Shown here piece by piece: positions 1-7,078 of a DNA stretch of 64,000 bases. Each line of letters opens with the position of its first letter. The stretch's first letter is position 1. The stretch lies in contig CASFNR010000009.1 in NCBI GenBank assembly GCA_949296115.1, positions 30,949-94,948 on the forward strand. Reading direction: 5' to 3'. The position numbers were made by a program, and so were the translations under genes. The DNA comes from an uncultured Eubacteriales bacterium. Its GTDB lineage: Bacteria; Bacillota; Clostridia; Oscillospirales; Oscillospiraceae. The notes beneath the pieces are model-generated. The model searched no databases and was not told the origin of the DNA. It saw only the letters and a list, made by a program, of their open reading frames with translations.

Positions 1-489
1 TGCCCACGGATCTTCCGCAGCCGGAATGCGGATTCCGCTCAAAATACTGGAATACTCCCACAGAAACCACTGCCCTGTGGAGCCTTTCCGGCGCAGCTTC
101 ACGGGCCGCGGAGAATCCGCCCCTGCGGTTTTGAGGTAGAGGCGCAGATAGCCGGGTTCCACATCCTGTGGTCTGGGGTCTGTCAGCACGTTCAGCGTGT
201 ATGGCACATGAGGGTGGTAGCCGTTTTCCGGCGATGCACCCTCAAAATAGGCAAGGGGCAGATAGGGTTTTCCCCGCAGACGATCCCGCAGGAACTGGCA
301 GTCATAGGGTGTCATGGTCCTGGGACCCCGCAGGAGATTCATTGCGGCAGTTCCGCCGTCTTTGTCTTTGTCAAACAGCGCCAGCGCACACAAAAACAGC
401 GCACAGATTTGTTCCGGCTGCTGTGCCGCTGCTGCCAGGGATTCAAACTCTGCTAGATTCCCCGGCAGTTTCTCAAGGATGACCTGTAT
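1..489 (-). CDS. Partial DUF6935-like protein (3' end beyond window)
   Basis: Reading leftward, 163 codons stay open to the window edge. The translation carries the blocks AMNLLRGPRTMTPYD, RGKPYLPLAYFEGASPENGY and KLRRKGSTGQWFLWEYSS, which I recognise as a clostridial family I recall as DUF6935; its function is unknown. No ATG, GTG or TTG sits at the expected N-terminus. Upstream in frame there is none, and the GTG just after the AAGGAG runs into a stop. The codon 7 nt after AAGGAG is ATA (487-489), where relatives as I remember them have Met, so the start is either ATA or a mutated ATG. It lies 14 bp after the receiver-like gene, so the two are probably cotranscribed. Confidence 0.6.
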   Translation of the reverse strand, partial: MQVILEKLPGNLAEFESLAAAAQQPEQICALFLCALALFDKDKDGGTAAMNLLRGPRTMTPYDCQFLRDRLRGKPYLPLAYFEGASPENGYHPHVPYTLNVLTDPRPQDVEPGYLRLYLKTAGADSPRPVKLRRKGSTGQWFLWEYSSILSGIRIPAAEDPWA

Positions 490-503
490 AAAACCACTCC
501 TTC

Positions 504-887
504 CTAAAGCGTATCGATCACGCCTGCCAGATACGCCGGCGATACCGATGCGTAGATAAAATTATCCACCAGCTGATCTTTCACAGCCTGGCGCACTTCT
601 GCGGCAAGCATTTGGTCTGCGGTTTCATCCACCAGCAGCAGAATCTTGCAGTCCCATCCAAAATTCTTTGCTTCCTTCCGGATTTTCAGCCGTTCATCCA
701 GCGTCCAGATACCCAGCCGTATGACTTCCAATACAAGGATATTGGCCCGGCAGGCTCTGCACAATGCAATCGTCTCTTCCGGCTTGGAAGAACGGTAGAC
801 CACATAATCCGGATCACTGGCCATCAGTGCCTGCATAACAGCCTCTGCCAAAAGGCCGCCCTTGATATCCAGTACGATTCTCCGCAT
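504..887 (-). CDS. Receiver-like (REC-fold) protein, phosphoacceptor Asp replaced by Glu
   Basis: A 127-residue protein with alternating hydrophobic strands like a CheY-type receiver: MRRIVLDIKG at strand 1, NILVLEVIRLG at strand 3 and KILLLVDE at strand 4. Where receivers have a phosphorylatable Asp (LLD-V), this protein has Glu54. There is no DNA-binding domain; it ends soon after a last helix. It could be a stand-alone pseudo-receiver or simply a distant fold relative. It is divergent from the signalling operon at 1123 and leads the DUF6935-like gene, 14 bp downstream. The assignment rests on pattern only. Confidence 0.5.
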   Translation of the reverse strand: MRRIVLDIKGGLLAEAVMQALMASDPDYVVYRSSKPEETIALCRACRANILVLEVIRLGIWTLDERLKIRKEAKNFGWDCKILLLVDETADQMLAAEVRQAVKDQLVDNFIYASVSPAYLAGVIDTL

Positions 888-1056
888 CTGCGCTTTGCCA
901 CCGCCTTCCGATTCTTTTGGAGGTTACACCTATATTTTAGCGGAAGCCCTTTCGCTTTGCCCCCGCCGATTGGCTAGGTTTTGCAATGATTTTTTCAATT
1001 TTTTCTGAAATCCATGACATCGATGGGTGCGCACAACAAAGGGCAGGAAAACCGTG

Positions 1057-1085
1057 TTGCCATTTTTTCGGCGCCATGGTATCAT
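1057..1085 (+). promoter_or_regulatory. Sigma-70/A promoter of the signalling operon
   Basis: TTGCCA (1057-1062), 17 bp spacer, TATCAT (1080-1085), about 37 bp before the ATG at 1123. The rest of the 888-1122 divergent gap shows nothing else clear. Confidence 0.55.
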
Positions 1086-1122
1086 AATAAGGGAATACAA
1101 ATGTGCACAGTGGAGGTACGGT

Positions 1123-2721
1123 ATGAGCAAAGCAGCAAAAAAGAGCATCCTGTTTGCCCTGGCCGCACTTGTGCTGATTGGCTTTGCCATGTGGGTGCGC
1201 TGGGCCAGCCGGAGCATTCTGCACCACGTTGGATGGGTGTATCTGCGCAGCGGGATCTATCTTTTTCTGTTCAGTGCATGGGGATTCTCCATTCATCTGC
1301 GTATTGTGCAGACCCAGGTGCGGCGGTATCTTCTGGGAATTTCCGGGCTGATGGTGCTGTGGATGCTGTTTCGTTCCATCAAGTACGCCATGAATCCGGG
1401 GGGCGTTTACCGATATCTGTGGTATGGGTATCATCTTCCCATGCTGTTTATTCCAACCCTGTCTGTGCTTCTGGTTATGTCCTTGGGACACCCAGAACAT
1501 TACCGGCCTCCCCGCTGGACCCGGGCAATGTATTTTCTGGCAGGGGGATTATTCCTTCTGGTATTGACAAACGATTTGCACCAGTGGGTCTTTACATTTC
1601 CCAATGGTGTGATGAGCGATTTGGATTACGGCTATGGAGCAGGGTATTATTTGGGGCTTGTATGGGAGCTGATGTGTGCGGCTTGGGCTATGGCGCTGAT
1701 CCTGATCAAATGCCGCCTGCCCCAAAGCAGGGTCTACCTCAGCCTGCCCCTGATCCCCTTTGCCTTTTCTGTGGCCTACGTTTACGCATATGTGACAAAA
1801 ATACAGTGGGTCTGGGTGCTGGCAGGGGATCTGACGGTTGCACAATGCTTGATGTTTGCCGGCATCTTTGAAAGCTGCATCCAGTGCGGCCTGATCCAAT
1901 CCAATCTGGGATACGACGAGCTTTTGGAAGCAACGACCCTGCCTGTGCAGATTACAGATGGGGATTTTTCTACGAAACACATATCCGCTGCCATGGAGCA
2001 TCCCTTGCTGCAGAGCCAGCTGCGGCAGATAACGGAAAACACCATGCGGCTGGACAGCAATACACTTTTGAAACACCATCCCCTTCGTGAAGAGCTGGAA
2101 CAGACCCGGGATGAGCTTCGGGATATTGGCGATCTTCTGGCAGCGGAAAATGCACAGCAGGCAAGACTCTTACAGCTGACGGAGAAAAACCGTCTGTATG
2201 ATATGATGGAAACCCAGACTGCCCCCCAGATTGCAATGCTGCAGGAGCGCCTGACGGAATTGAAGAAAACCAAGGATCCGGACAGTGCCAGACGTTTGCT
2301 TGGACAGATTATGATCATCGGAACCTATATCAAGCGCAGAAATAACCTGATCTTTGTGGGTGTTCAGCGGGGCGCAATCTCCATGCAGGAGCTGCGGCTG
2401 TGCCTGAACGAATCTGCGGAGAACCTGAACCTTTACGGCGTTCCCTGCAAGGTGATTGTCACTGGGGAAGGTATTTTTACCATGGAGCAGGGAGCGCAGA
2501 TTTATGATTTGTTTGAAGCGGTGGTAGAGGCGGGACTGGAATCGATGTCCTCACTGCTGATGTCCATAGAGATTGGGAAGCAGGTGGATGTGAATCTGTG
2601 TATCTCATGCACAGAGAATCTCTGGGGGCTGACCGACCGATTTCCCGGCCTTCAGTGGGAACGGGATGAAGATGGTCTGCAATATCTTACGCAGAAACTG
2701 GAGAAATCGGGAGGTAGGTAG
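1123..2721 (+). CDS. 7TM sensor protein with degenerate histidine-kinase C-terminus
   Basis: 532 residues starting at ATG 1123 after TGGAGGTACGGT. About seven hydrophobic helices fill residues 10-250, as in histidine-kinase N-terminal 7TM sensors. A coiled region follows (EELEQTRDELRDIGDLLAAE), then a domain resembling a kinase core (LLGQIMIIGTYIKRRNNLIF, YDLFEAVVEAGLESMSSLLM). I see no HisKA histidine, no N-box asparagine and no GxG boxes, so it is probably catalytically dead. The next two genes supply an active kinase and a regulator. It likely senses a signal at the membrane and passes it to the soluble kinase. Function is inferred from architecture and operon. Confidence 0.7.
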   Translation: MSKAAKKSILFALAALVLIGFAMWVRWASRSILHHVGWVYLRSGIYLFLFSAWGFSIHLRIVQTQVRRYLLGISGLMVLWMLFRSIKYAMNPGGVYRYLWYGYHLPMLFIPTLSVLLVMSLGHPEHYRPPRWTRAMYFLAGGLFLLVLTNDLHQWVFTFPNGVMSDLDYGYGAGYYLGLVWELMCAAWAMALILIKCRLPQSRVYLSLPLIPFAFSVAYVYAYVTKIQWVWVLAGDLTVAQCLMFAGIFESCIQCGLIQSNLGYDELLEATTLPVQITDGDFSTKHISAAMEHPLLQSQLRQITENTMRLDSNTLLKHHPLREELEQTRDELRDIGDLLAAENAQQARLLQLTEKNRLYDMMETQTAPQIAMLQERLTELKKTKDPDSARRLLGQIMIIGTYIKRRNNLIFVGVQRGAISMQELRLCLNESAENLNLYGVPCKVIVTGEGIFTMEQGAQIYDLFEAVVEAGLESMSSLLMSIEIGKQVDVNLCISCTENLWGLTDRFPGLQWERDEDGLQYLTQKLEKSGGR

Positions 2722-2727
2722 AAGGCT

Positions 2728-3696
2728 ATGGACAGAATTAAGGAGTGCTTCGATCAGCTTCCCGTTGGGGTCTGCTTCTTCGATAAAAACGGCGTAGTGC
2801 GACTGATCAACCACCGAATGCTTGCCATTGTGAGCCACTTGCGGAAAAATGGGGTGCAGACCCTTGCGGAATTGGAACATTCCCTCCAATCGCCGCCTGC
2901 AGCCGTTTGCTGCCTGAATCCGCAGCTTCAGATCTACCGTTTTCCGGACGGTAGGATGCTGCGCTTTGGGAAAGAACTGATCGCCACAAAAGCAGGCGTC
3001 CGGTATACGCAGATTACCGCCGCTGACGTGACGGGATTGATGCAGAAGCAGAACCAGCTGAAAGAGGAAAACGCAAAGCTGGAAGAGGCGAACCAGCGGC
3101 TTAGGACGCTTTTTGAGCAGATGCCGCAGATCATCCGGGAGGAAGAGACCCTTGCCATGAAGCTGCGGGTACATGATGATATCGGGCACAGCATCCTGGC
3201 CGCCCGGCGGGCGCTGCTGCAGCAGGCAAGCCTGGAGCAAATCCGTGCAAGTGCAGCACTGTGGGATCGCTCTATCGCCGTTCTTTACCGTTCCAATCAG
3301 ATGACGATGCAGCCGGAACCTCTGGAAGGAGCAAAAAAACGGGCAAATCAGATGGGCGTTAAGGTGCTGCAGGTGGGAGACGATCCGCCTACGCAGCATC
3401 TGCGCAGGCTGTGCGCACTGGCAATCCGGGAATGTGCGGCAAACTGTGCCCGCCACGCCGGCGGCACGGAGCTGTATGTACATTTTTGGCAGGAACAAAG
3501 CTGTATGAAGTTTTCCCTGACCAACAACGGTGCCCCGCCGGAAAAGGAAATTACGGAGGGCGGCGGACTTTCCATGCTGCGCCATCACGTGGAAAAAGCG
3601 GGGGGCAGGATGGAAATTCAGAGTCTGCCCCGTTTCAAGCTCATGCTCAGTTTTCCGAAAAAGGAGGAAACCGCATATGAGAGTGATGATCGTTGA
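2728..3696 (+). CDS. Soluble sensor histidine kinase, HisKA_3 type
   Basis: 322 residues with no membrane segment. The N-terminal 100 residues look PAS-like (PVGVCFFDKNGVVRLINHRM). A coiled coil (QKQNQLKEENAKLEEANQRL, about 106-125) leads to the HisKA_3 box LRVHDDIGHSILAARRALL, with predicted phosphoacceptor His149. The ATPase domain has an N-box-like ALAIRECAANCARHAGG and a G-box GGGLSMLRHHV. It starts 6 bp after the 7TM gene and overlaps the regulator gene by 20 bp, so the three are one transcript. It probably phosphorylates Asp53 of that regulator. The signal is unknown. Confidence 0.85.
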   Translation: MDRIKECFDQLPVGVCFFDKNGVVRLINHRMLAIVSHLRKNGVQTLAELEHSLQSPPAAVCCLNPQLQIYRFPDGRMLRFGKELIATKAGVRYTQITAADVTGLMQKQNQLKEENAKLEEANQRLRTLFEQMPQIIREEETLAMKLRVHDDIGHSILAARRALLQQASLEQIRASAALWDRSIAVLYRSNQMTMQPEPLEGAKKRANQMGVKVLQVGDDPPTQHLRRLCALAIRECAANCARHAGGTELYVHFWQEQSCMKFSLTNNGAPPEKEITEGGGLSMLRHHVEKAGGRMEIQSLPRFKLMLSFPKKEETAYESDDR

Positions 3697-4303
3697 AGAT
3701 CAAACCATGATTCGCAGTCTGCTGGAAAGCTATTTCCCTGCGGAGGAAGGCCACCGGATCGTTGCATCCATTCCCGGCGCGAAACAGGCGGTGGAGATTT
3801 GCCGGACAAGCCACGTGGATTTAATTTTGATGGATGTGCAGACAGAACACCGTGAGAATGGTTTGTCAGCTGTCCGACAGATCAAAGCCATGAACCCAAA
3901 AATCAAGATCATTGTTGTGACCTCGCTAATTGACAGCGCGGTTTTTGAGCAGGCACAAGCAGCAGGCGCCGATAGCCTTTGGTATAAGGATTCCACCCAG
4001 AACCGCCTGATGGAAGTGATCCGGCAGACAATGGCGGGGGAACATATCTTCCCGGACGCCCCGCCAATCGTGAATGTGGGTCTGGCAAAGAGTACAGAAT
4101 TTACAAAAACGGAGCTGAAGGTATTGCGGTATCTGCTTCGGGGACTGTCCTACACCCGCATTGCTTCCGAGATGGGCTGCGAAATGTCTACGGTCAAATT
4201 CCATGTGGCAAACATGCTGCAAAAAACCGGTCTGGAAAATAAGCTCCAGCTGGCACTGGCGGCGAGCAATGTGAAGATGATTGCAGATTTGGAAGAAACA
4301 TAG
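3677..4303 (+). CDS. NarL/LuxR-family response regulator
   Basis: 208 residues from ATG 3677, preceded by AAGGAGGAAACCGCAT inside the end of the kinase gene. The receiver domain has acidic Asp8 (IVEDQ), phosphoacceptor Asp53 (LILMDVQ) and Lys in WYKDS. A C-terminal LuxR-type helix-turn-helix spans about 138-200 (FTKTELKVLRYLLRGLSYTR, MSTVKFHVANMLQKTGL). It is the output of the upstream pseudokinase/kinase pair. Targets cannot be read from the sequence. Confidence 0.9.
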   Translation: MRVMIVEDQTMIRSLLESYFPAEEGHRIVASIPGAKQAVEICRTSHVDLILMDVQTEHRENGLSAVRQIKAMNPKIKIIVVTSLIDSAVFEQAQAAGADSLWYKDSTQNRLMEVIRQTMAGEHIFPDAPPIVNVGLAKSTEFTKTELKVLRYLLRGLSYTRIASEMGCEMSTVKFHVANMLQKTGLENKLQLALAASNVKMIADLEET

Positions 4304-4378
4304 AAGAACACCCAGGGAGCACGGTTCCTTGTAGATTGGCGGAGGATGGAAAGAGCGCATAGAAATAGGGAAGCTGGT

Positions 4379-4489
4379 ATGGCGGCATACTACGCATATG
4401 ATCCGCAAAGACGAACATATGAGGATAGGAACCCATATGAGCAAAAGCAGATGGAATCGATAGAATGCGTCCGGTCTGTTGATGGATGA
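4379..4489 (+). CDS. Possible small ORF, 36 residues
   Basis: ATG 4379 follows AGGGAAGCTGGT and encodes a short polar, Tyr-rich peptide (AAYYAYDPQRRTYEDRNPYE) ending at TGA 4487-4489. It lies between the response regulator and the integrase remnant. I do not recognise it; it may be a decayed piece of a larger gene or chance. The rest of the 4304-4705 gap holds only the fragment at 4531-4686 and the hairpin at 4511-4542. Confidence 0.25.
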   Translation: MAAYYAYDPQRRTYEDRNPYEQKQMESIECVRSVDG

Positions 4490-4510
4490 TTTTGGTCTAT
4501 AGTGTATAAA

Positions 4511-4542
4511 AAACCGGGATGACAGGATCGTCACCCCGGTTT
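4511..4542. terminator. Bidirectional hairpin terminator
   Basis: Arms AAACCGGGATGAC (4511-4523) and GTCACCCCGGTTT (4530-4542) with a 6-nt loop. The single mismatch becomes a G-U pair in the leftward transcript, which then runs into TTTTTTA. It would end integrase-side transcription and probably the signalling operon too. Confidence 0.7.
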
Positions 4543-4686
4543 TGCTAAGCTTGTTTTTTGTCTTTGCTTCTCTGCTGCAATCTCCTGCCGCATATTCTCA
4601 ATCATCACCATGCACTTTTTCTGACAATCTTCACAGGTTGGTGTGTGGTTATTGCGGGCCTTTTCAGAAAAGACTTTTCTCTGCTT
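4531..4686 (-). pseudogene. Cys-motif reading-frame remnant downstream of the integrase
   Basis: Immediately after the integrase, a 51-codon open stretch encodes HTPTCEDCQKKCMVMIENM and a charged helical tail. It begins after an in-frame TAA and has no credible start except internal ATGs. The spaced cysteines look real, but the frame has no N-terminus and its stop lies within the terminator hairpin. I read it as the 3' remnant of a small cargo gene; it may equally be noise. Confidence 0.3.
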
Positions 4687-4705
4687 TTATGCGGAATCTG
4701 TGGCC

Positions 4706-5947
4706 CTAAATTTCGCCCAACGCCTGTTTACGTCCGGATGTATGGGGCGGTCGTGGCGTGGCAGCTGGAGCGGTCTGCATGGCATTCAGACTGGCAATTG
4801 CCGACTTCTTTTGTTCAGCGATCAGGTGAATGTAGGTGTTGTACGTTATGGTAACGTCTGAGTGACCCAGAATCTCACTTACGGTTTTAACATCTACGCC
4901 GTTTTCAAAAAGGCGACTGGCAAACGTGTGGCGGAGGGAATGAAGACCATAGATCTTGTCCTCGGGGAAGCCTGCTGCTACAGCGATCTTTCGGAAGAGC
5001 CTGTCCAGGTATCTCGGAGGAATCGGTTTTCCGGATTCGCCTGAAAGGACGTGCGTACATTGCCCTGTGACGGCATAAAGCTTTGTTAGAGCATCGAACG
5101 CCTCGTCGTTCATATAAATTGTCCGCTCGCTGGTTTGCGTCTTAGCGGAGTCTTGTGTGACCGAAAGATACTTGGCTTCAGATTTGTTGTCACGGTTTTT
5201 GACCACTACGATAGTTTGGGCCACTGTGATGGTCCGGTTGTCAAATGACACATCCTCCCACCTCAGCCCCAGAAGCTCTCCCAATCTAAGGCCAGAATTG
5301 AGTGCGAGTTTGACAACGCCGCCCAGTCTGTAGATGGGCTTGCCGTTTTTATAGCGTTCTGCGGCGGCTTGACAGAGCTTTTCGGATTCCTCTTTTGTAT
5401 AACACTTGACTTTCGTTTTGGCGAAGGTCTTCTTTGCAGGGACAGACACTCCGAGCACAGGATTGCTTGCTACGGTTTTCTTGATCATCCCTGTTCGAAA
5501 ACACTCGTTTACTGCATCGTATGCCTTCTTAATTGTGGAATAAGACTTGCCCTCTTTTTTCAGGTCATTCAGCATCTTCTGCACATCGTCTGCATTGATT
5601 GCTCCGACCTGAAGGCTCCCAATATAGGGGACAACCTGGTACTTGATGGTCTGTTCCAGTCTGTCAAAGCTTTTGGGTTTCAGTTCGTTAGATTTGACAC
5701 TATGGAGCCAGTTGAGCATATAAGACTCCACCGTGCTTTTTTGGACAACAATTCTATCGTTCTTGTGGAGCTCATTTTGAAATTCCTTTAGTTTTTTCCT
5801 TACTTCTCTTTCTGTTTTGCCGTACAAAGCTTTGATCTTGGGCGTGCCGTTGTCATTTGTGCCAATGACAACTCTGGCTGTCCATGTGCCGTCTTTGCGC
5901 TGCGAGATAGATCCAGAACCATAATCTCTGCGTCGTCTGCCACTCAT
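4706..5947 (-). CDS. Tyrosine recombinase (site-specific integrase)
   Basis: 413 residues, complete. The N-terminal region has the AP2-like arm-binding pattern (YGSGSISQRKDGTWTARVVI), followed by a SAM-like core-binding domain (about 65-165) and a catalytic domain with Arg221 (NSGLRLGELLGLRW), His336-x-x-Arg339 (HSLRHTF), His362 (LGHSD) and nucleophile Tyr372 (TYNTYIHL). The RBS is AGGAGGGCAAATT. It resembles integrases of clostridial ICEs and phages. Its 5' end faces tRNA-Trp about 220 bp away, a usual attachment target, yet no excisionase, relaxase or phage gene accompanies it, so the element seems reduced to its integrase. Confidence 0.92.
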   Translation of the reverse strand: MSGRRRRDYGSGSISQRKDGTWTARVVIGTNDNGTPKIKALYGKTEREVRKKLKEFQNELHKNDRIVVQKSTVESYMLNWLHSVKSNELKPKSFDRLEQTIKYQVVPYIGSLQVGAINADDVQKMLNDLKKEGKSYSTIKKAYDAVNECFRTGMIKKTVASNPVLGVSVPAKKTFAKTKVKCYTKEESEKLCQAAAERYKNGKPIYRLGGVVKLALNSGLRLGELLGLRWEDVSFDNRTITVAQTIVVVKNRDNKSEAKYLSVTQDSAKTQTSERTIYMNDEAFDALTKLYAVTGQCTHVLSGESGKPIPPRYLDRLFRKIAVAAGFPEDKIYGLHSLRHTFASRLFENGVDVKTVSEILGHSDVTITYNTYIHLIAEQKKSAIASLNAMQTAPAATPRPPHTSGRKQALGEI

Positions 5948-6016
5948 AATTTGCCCTCCTGTTATAATATAGAATACCTCGCGACTTGCACCGCAAATGA
6001 TTTGGAAAGAATCTCC

Positions 6017-6040
6017 GTATTACAATCTGTATTACAATCT
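6017..6040. repeat. Tandem 12-bp direct repeat
   Basis: GTATTACAATCT occurs twice back to back (6017-6028, 6029-6040), about 70 bp upstream of the integrase start. This resembles arm-type integrase or excisionase binding sites; the function is inferred. Confidence 0.7.
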
Positions 6041-6072
6041 GAACGGGAAAGGTAGGGAATTATAGTGACACA

Positions 6073-6101
6073 CAAACAAGTGTTTGTCAAACACTTGTTT
6101 G
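6073..6101. repeat. Perfect 14-bp inverted repeat
   Basis: CAAACAAGTGTTTG (6073-6086), one T, CAAACACTTGTTTG (6088-6101). There is no T-tract after it, so it is more likely a protein-binding site or cruciform between the integrase and tRNA-Trp than a terminator. The rest of 5948-6170 shows only the tandem repeat and the tRNA terminator. Confidence 0.7.
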
Positions 6102-6131
6102 GTTATCCGGCGATTTTTGTTAATATATAAC

Positions 6132-6160
6132 AAAAAAGTCGTCCGAAACCGGACGACTTT
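6132..6160 (-). terminator. Terminator of the tRNA operon
   Basis: Leftward stem AAAGTCGTCCG/CGGACGACTTT with a 4-nt loop followed by a T-tract, 10 bp after tRNA-Trp. Confidence 0.85.
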
Positions 6161-6170
6161 CTGTGGGATT

Positions 6171-6246
<76 letters not shown>

Positions 6247-6276
6247 ATATGAAGAAAGGCTGACGCCTGAAGAAAC

Positions 6277-6353
6277 TGGTGGGCCTTCAGGGATTCGAAC
6301 CCGGGACGATCCGGTTATGAGCCGGAGGCTCTAACCAACTGAGCTAAAGGCCC
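6277..6353 (-). tRNA. tRNA with CAT anticodon (Ile2 or elongator Met)
   Basis: A 77-nt cloverleaf starting GGGCCTTTAGCTCAGTTGG, anticodon loop CTCATAA, T arm GGTTCGAATCC, CCA encoded at 6277-6279. The acceptor and D-arm sequence resemble the Bacillus Ile tRNA whose C34 is changed to lysidine, so I lean to Ile2, but elongator Met cannot be excluded by eye. Deciding needs comparison with all CAT tRNAs of the genome. Confidence 0.9.
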
Positions 6354-6390
6354 ATATAGGTCGCGGGTGATTCGCACCACCACGGACGCC

Positions 6391-6419
6391 ATTATAGCAC
6401 CGAAAAGGGATTCTGTCAA
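6391..6419 (-). promoter_or_regulatory. Promoter of the tRNA operon
   Basis: Perfect consensus TTGACA (6414-6419) and TATAAT (6391-6396) with 17 bp between, 38 bp before the first tRNA. Confidence 0.9.
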
Positions 6420-6445
6420 GCGGGAAATTCCACCCCGGGGAAGAA

Positions 6446-6474
6446 CCGCCCCTCCCGGAGAATGGGAGGGGCGG
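6446..6474 (-). terminator. Terminator of the envelope operon
   Basis: GC-rich 11-bp stem CCGCCCCTCCC/GGGAGGGGCGG with a 7-nt loop, 8 bp after the PAP2 stop. The leftward tail is only partly T-rich (TTCTT). Confidence 0.75.
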
Positions 6475-6481
6475 ATGAACG

Positions 6482-7075
6482 TCAGGCTGCTTCGTAGCGG
6501 CCTTTTCGTCTTACAGGAAGACGGGTCACGACCTTCCCCGCCAGGGCATTGCCGACCAGGCCGAAGAGAATGCCGGCAAAGAAGGAGAAGATCACGTCGG
6601 TGGGGTAGTGAACATACAGGTACAGCCGGGAGAACGCAATGAGAAACGCCAGAATCACCGCAGGGATTCCCATGAGCTTGTTGTTCTTCAGCAGCACCGT
6701 GGAGGCCTCGAAGGAGGCAATGGTGTGTCCGGATGGGAAGGAATAGTCGTGCATCCGATCCGTCAGCAGGGGAATGGTGACCCCCAGCTGCTCCTGCAGG
6801 TCGTAAGGGCGGATCCGCCCCACCAGGGGCTTCAGGGTGATGTTGCATACCACCAGACCCAAAAGCAGGGCAAAGCCCATGCCCAGGCCGATCTTCCGGG
6901 TTTTCCGGAAGAACAGCAGCAGCACCGCAATGGCAATCCAGAATACGCCCCCGTCGCCAAACAGGGTGATGATGGGCATGATGGTGTCCAGCAGGTCGCT
7001 TTTCAGGTTGGCCTGCATCCAGTCCAAAATGGGCAGGTCAAAGGCAACGGCCACTTGATTCATCAGTTCTGTCAT
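6482..7075 (-). CDS. PAP2-family membrane phosphatase
   Basis: 197 residues with about six membrane helices. The three PAP2 signature blocks are intact: KPLVGRIRP, SFPSGHT and SRLYLYVHYPTD. Such enzymes dephosphorylate lipid phosphates, for example undecaprenyl pyrophosphate or phosphatidylglycerol phosphate, at the outer membrane face; the substrate here is not determinable. It is the last gene of a four-gene leftward operon with a GT2-GtrA fusion and a phosphodiester glycosidase, which suggests recycling of an undecaprenyl-linked sugar carrier. RBS GGAAGGAG lies 8 nt before the ATG. Confidence 0.9.
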   Translation of the reverse strand: MTELMNQVAVAFDLPILDWMQANLKSDLLDTIMPIITLFGDGGVFWIAIAVLLLFFRKTRKIGLGMGFALLLGLVVCNITLKPLVGRIRPYDLQEQLGVTIPLLTDRMHDYSFPSGHTIASFEASTVLLKNNKLMGIPAVILAFLIAFSRLYLYVHYPTDVIFSFFAGILFGLVGNALAGKVVTRLPVRRKGRYEAA

Positions 7076-7078
7076 AGA

